NCBI GenBank assembly: GCA_016789785.1
Contig: JAEUQE010000009.1
Span: 32,320-82,049 of the forward strand
Length of the DNA: 49,730 nt
Source: Bryobacterales bacterium
GTDB taxonomy: Bacteria > Acidobacteriota > Terriglobia > Bryobacterales > Bryobacteraceae
Reading direction: 5' to 3'
The position numbers and the translations under genes are program-made. This document shows, in pieces, positions 49,615 through 49,730 of the stretch; within the stretch, counting starts at the first letter, position 1; each line of letters starts with the position of its first letter. Below the pieces are notes generated by a model that was not told the DNA's origin, did not search any database, and worked only from the letters and a program-made list of their open reading frames with translations.

Positions 49615-49730
49615 ATGCGTTCAATACTGGCCCTCGCATTGGGCTTGTTCAGTTTGCAGACCGCTCAAGCGGGCTTTGTGAATTTCCAGTTCACTTCGTT
49701 CCCAACCCCAGCCTTGCAGTTTAGGAACAA
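49615..49730 (+). CDS. secreted protein, N-terminus only
   Basis: The first 38 codons of a gene that runs off the window. GGAGGTG lies seven bases before the ATG. The protein starts with a signal peptide (RSILALALGLFSLQTAQA), then GFVNFQFTSFPTPALQF. Together with the CTAGTAC-type element upstream, a PEP-CTERM protein is possible, but the C-terminus that would show it is not in view. Confidence 0.75.
   Translation, partial: MRSILALALGLFSLQTAQAGFVNFQFTSFPTPALQFRN

Overview
The window looks like a chromosomal piece of a high-GC Gram-negative bacterium, most likely an Acidobacteriota of the Solibacter/Bryobacter type. This is inferred from the PEP-CTERM/exosortase/EpsI system, long secreted Ig-repeat and choice-of-anchor D type proteins, a Big-1/glycine-zipper protein, and REP-like palindromes; no rRNA or other phylogenetic marker is present. 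Almost everything belongs to one very large exopolysaccharide (EPS) synthesis, export and surface-anchoring locus.

Layout. 1-707: 5' part of gmd (GDP-mannose 4,6-dehydratase, minus strand). 999-1763: a PEP-CTERM protein. 1764-3438: a tyrosine recombinase flanked by decayed sequence (a stray Ig-repeat fragment on one side, broken copies of the recombinase 3' end on the other). 3439-5414: a secreted protein made of seven exact 32-residue cysteine repeats, coupled to a GT4 glycosyltransferase. 5517-10295: a roughly 1590-residue secreted protein (BACON-like, three SLH, seven Ig-like repeats, then a barrel-like domain that resembles a glycoside hydrolase). 10246-34101 (minus): a long run of genes read from wzc (34101) leftwards: a Wzc-like co-polymerase/kinase, four FkbM methyltransferases, many GT2/GT4 transferases, a GT11 fucosyltransferase, a Wzm/Wzt-type ABC exporter, a Wzy-like polymerase and a WcaF-like acetyltransferase. 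34258-35819 (plus): exosortase and epsI. 35839-37805 (minus): a two-gene polyprenyl-phosphate-sugar synthase/GT-C module. 37896-39844 (minus): wza-like, a small RHH/coiled-coil protein and a NusG/UpxY-like antiterminator. 40152-44982 (plus): three secreted proteins. 44995-46220: broken toxin-antitoxin genes. 46523-47440: a stand-alone homologue of the barrel domain of the giant protein. 47505-49493: PilZ protein and a WecA-like phosphoglycosyltransferase. 49615-end: start of another secreted protein.

How it works together (inference from families). WecA-like enzyme starts the lipid-linked glycan; Gmd (with a GMER/fcl expected outside the window) supplies GDP-fucose for the GT11 enzyme; the GTs, methyltransferases and acetyltransferase build and decorate the repeat unit; Wzy, Wzc, Wza and/or Wzm-Wzt polymerise and export it; the exosortase processes PEP-CTERM proteins in an EPS-linked way; the barrel proteins may trim or bind the polymer.

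The most interesting signals are: (1) two separate two-gene modules in the EPS locus, each bordered by a duplicate of the 3' end of a core gene (a perfect 69-bp copy of the epsI end; a diverged copy of the wzc end joined to a GT remnant), suggesting a recurring way of loading accessory sugar-modification modules; (2) the unrecognised barrel family occurring twice, once alone and once fused to SLH/Ig domains; (3) the 32-residue C-x6-C repeat protein; (4) a CTAGTAC motif in the same orientation upstream of the exosortase, a PEP-CTERM gene, the NusG-like gene and a secreted-protein gene.
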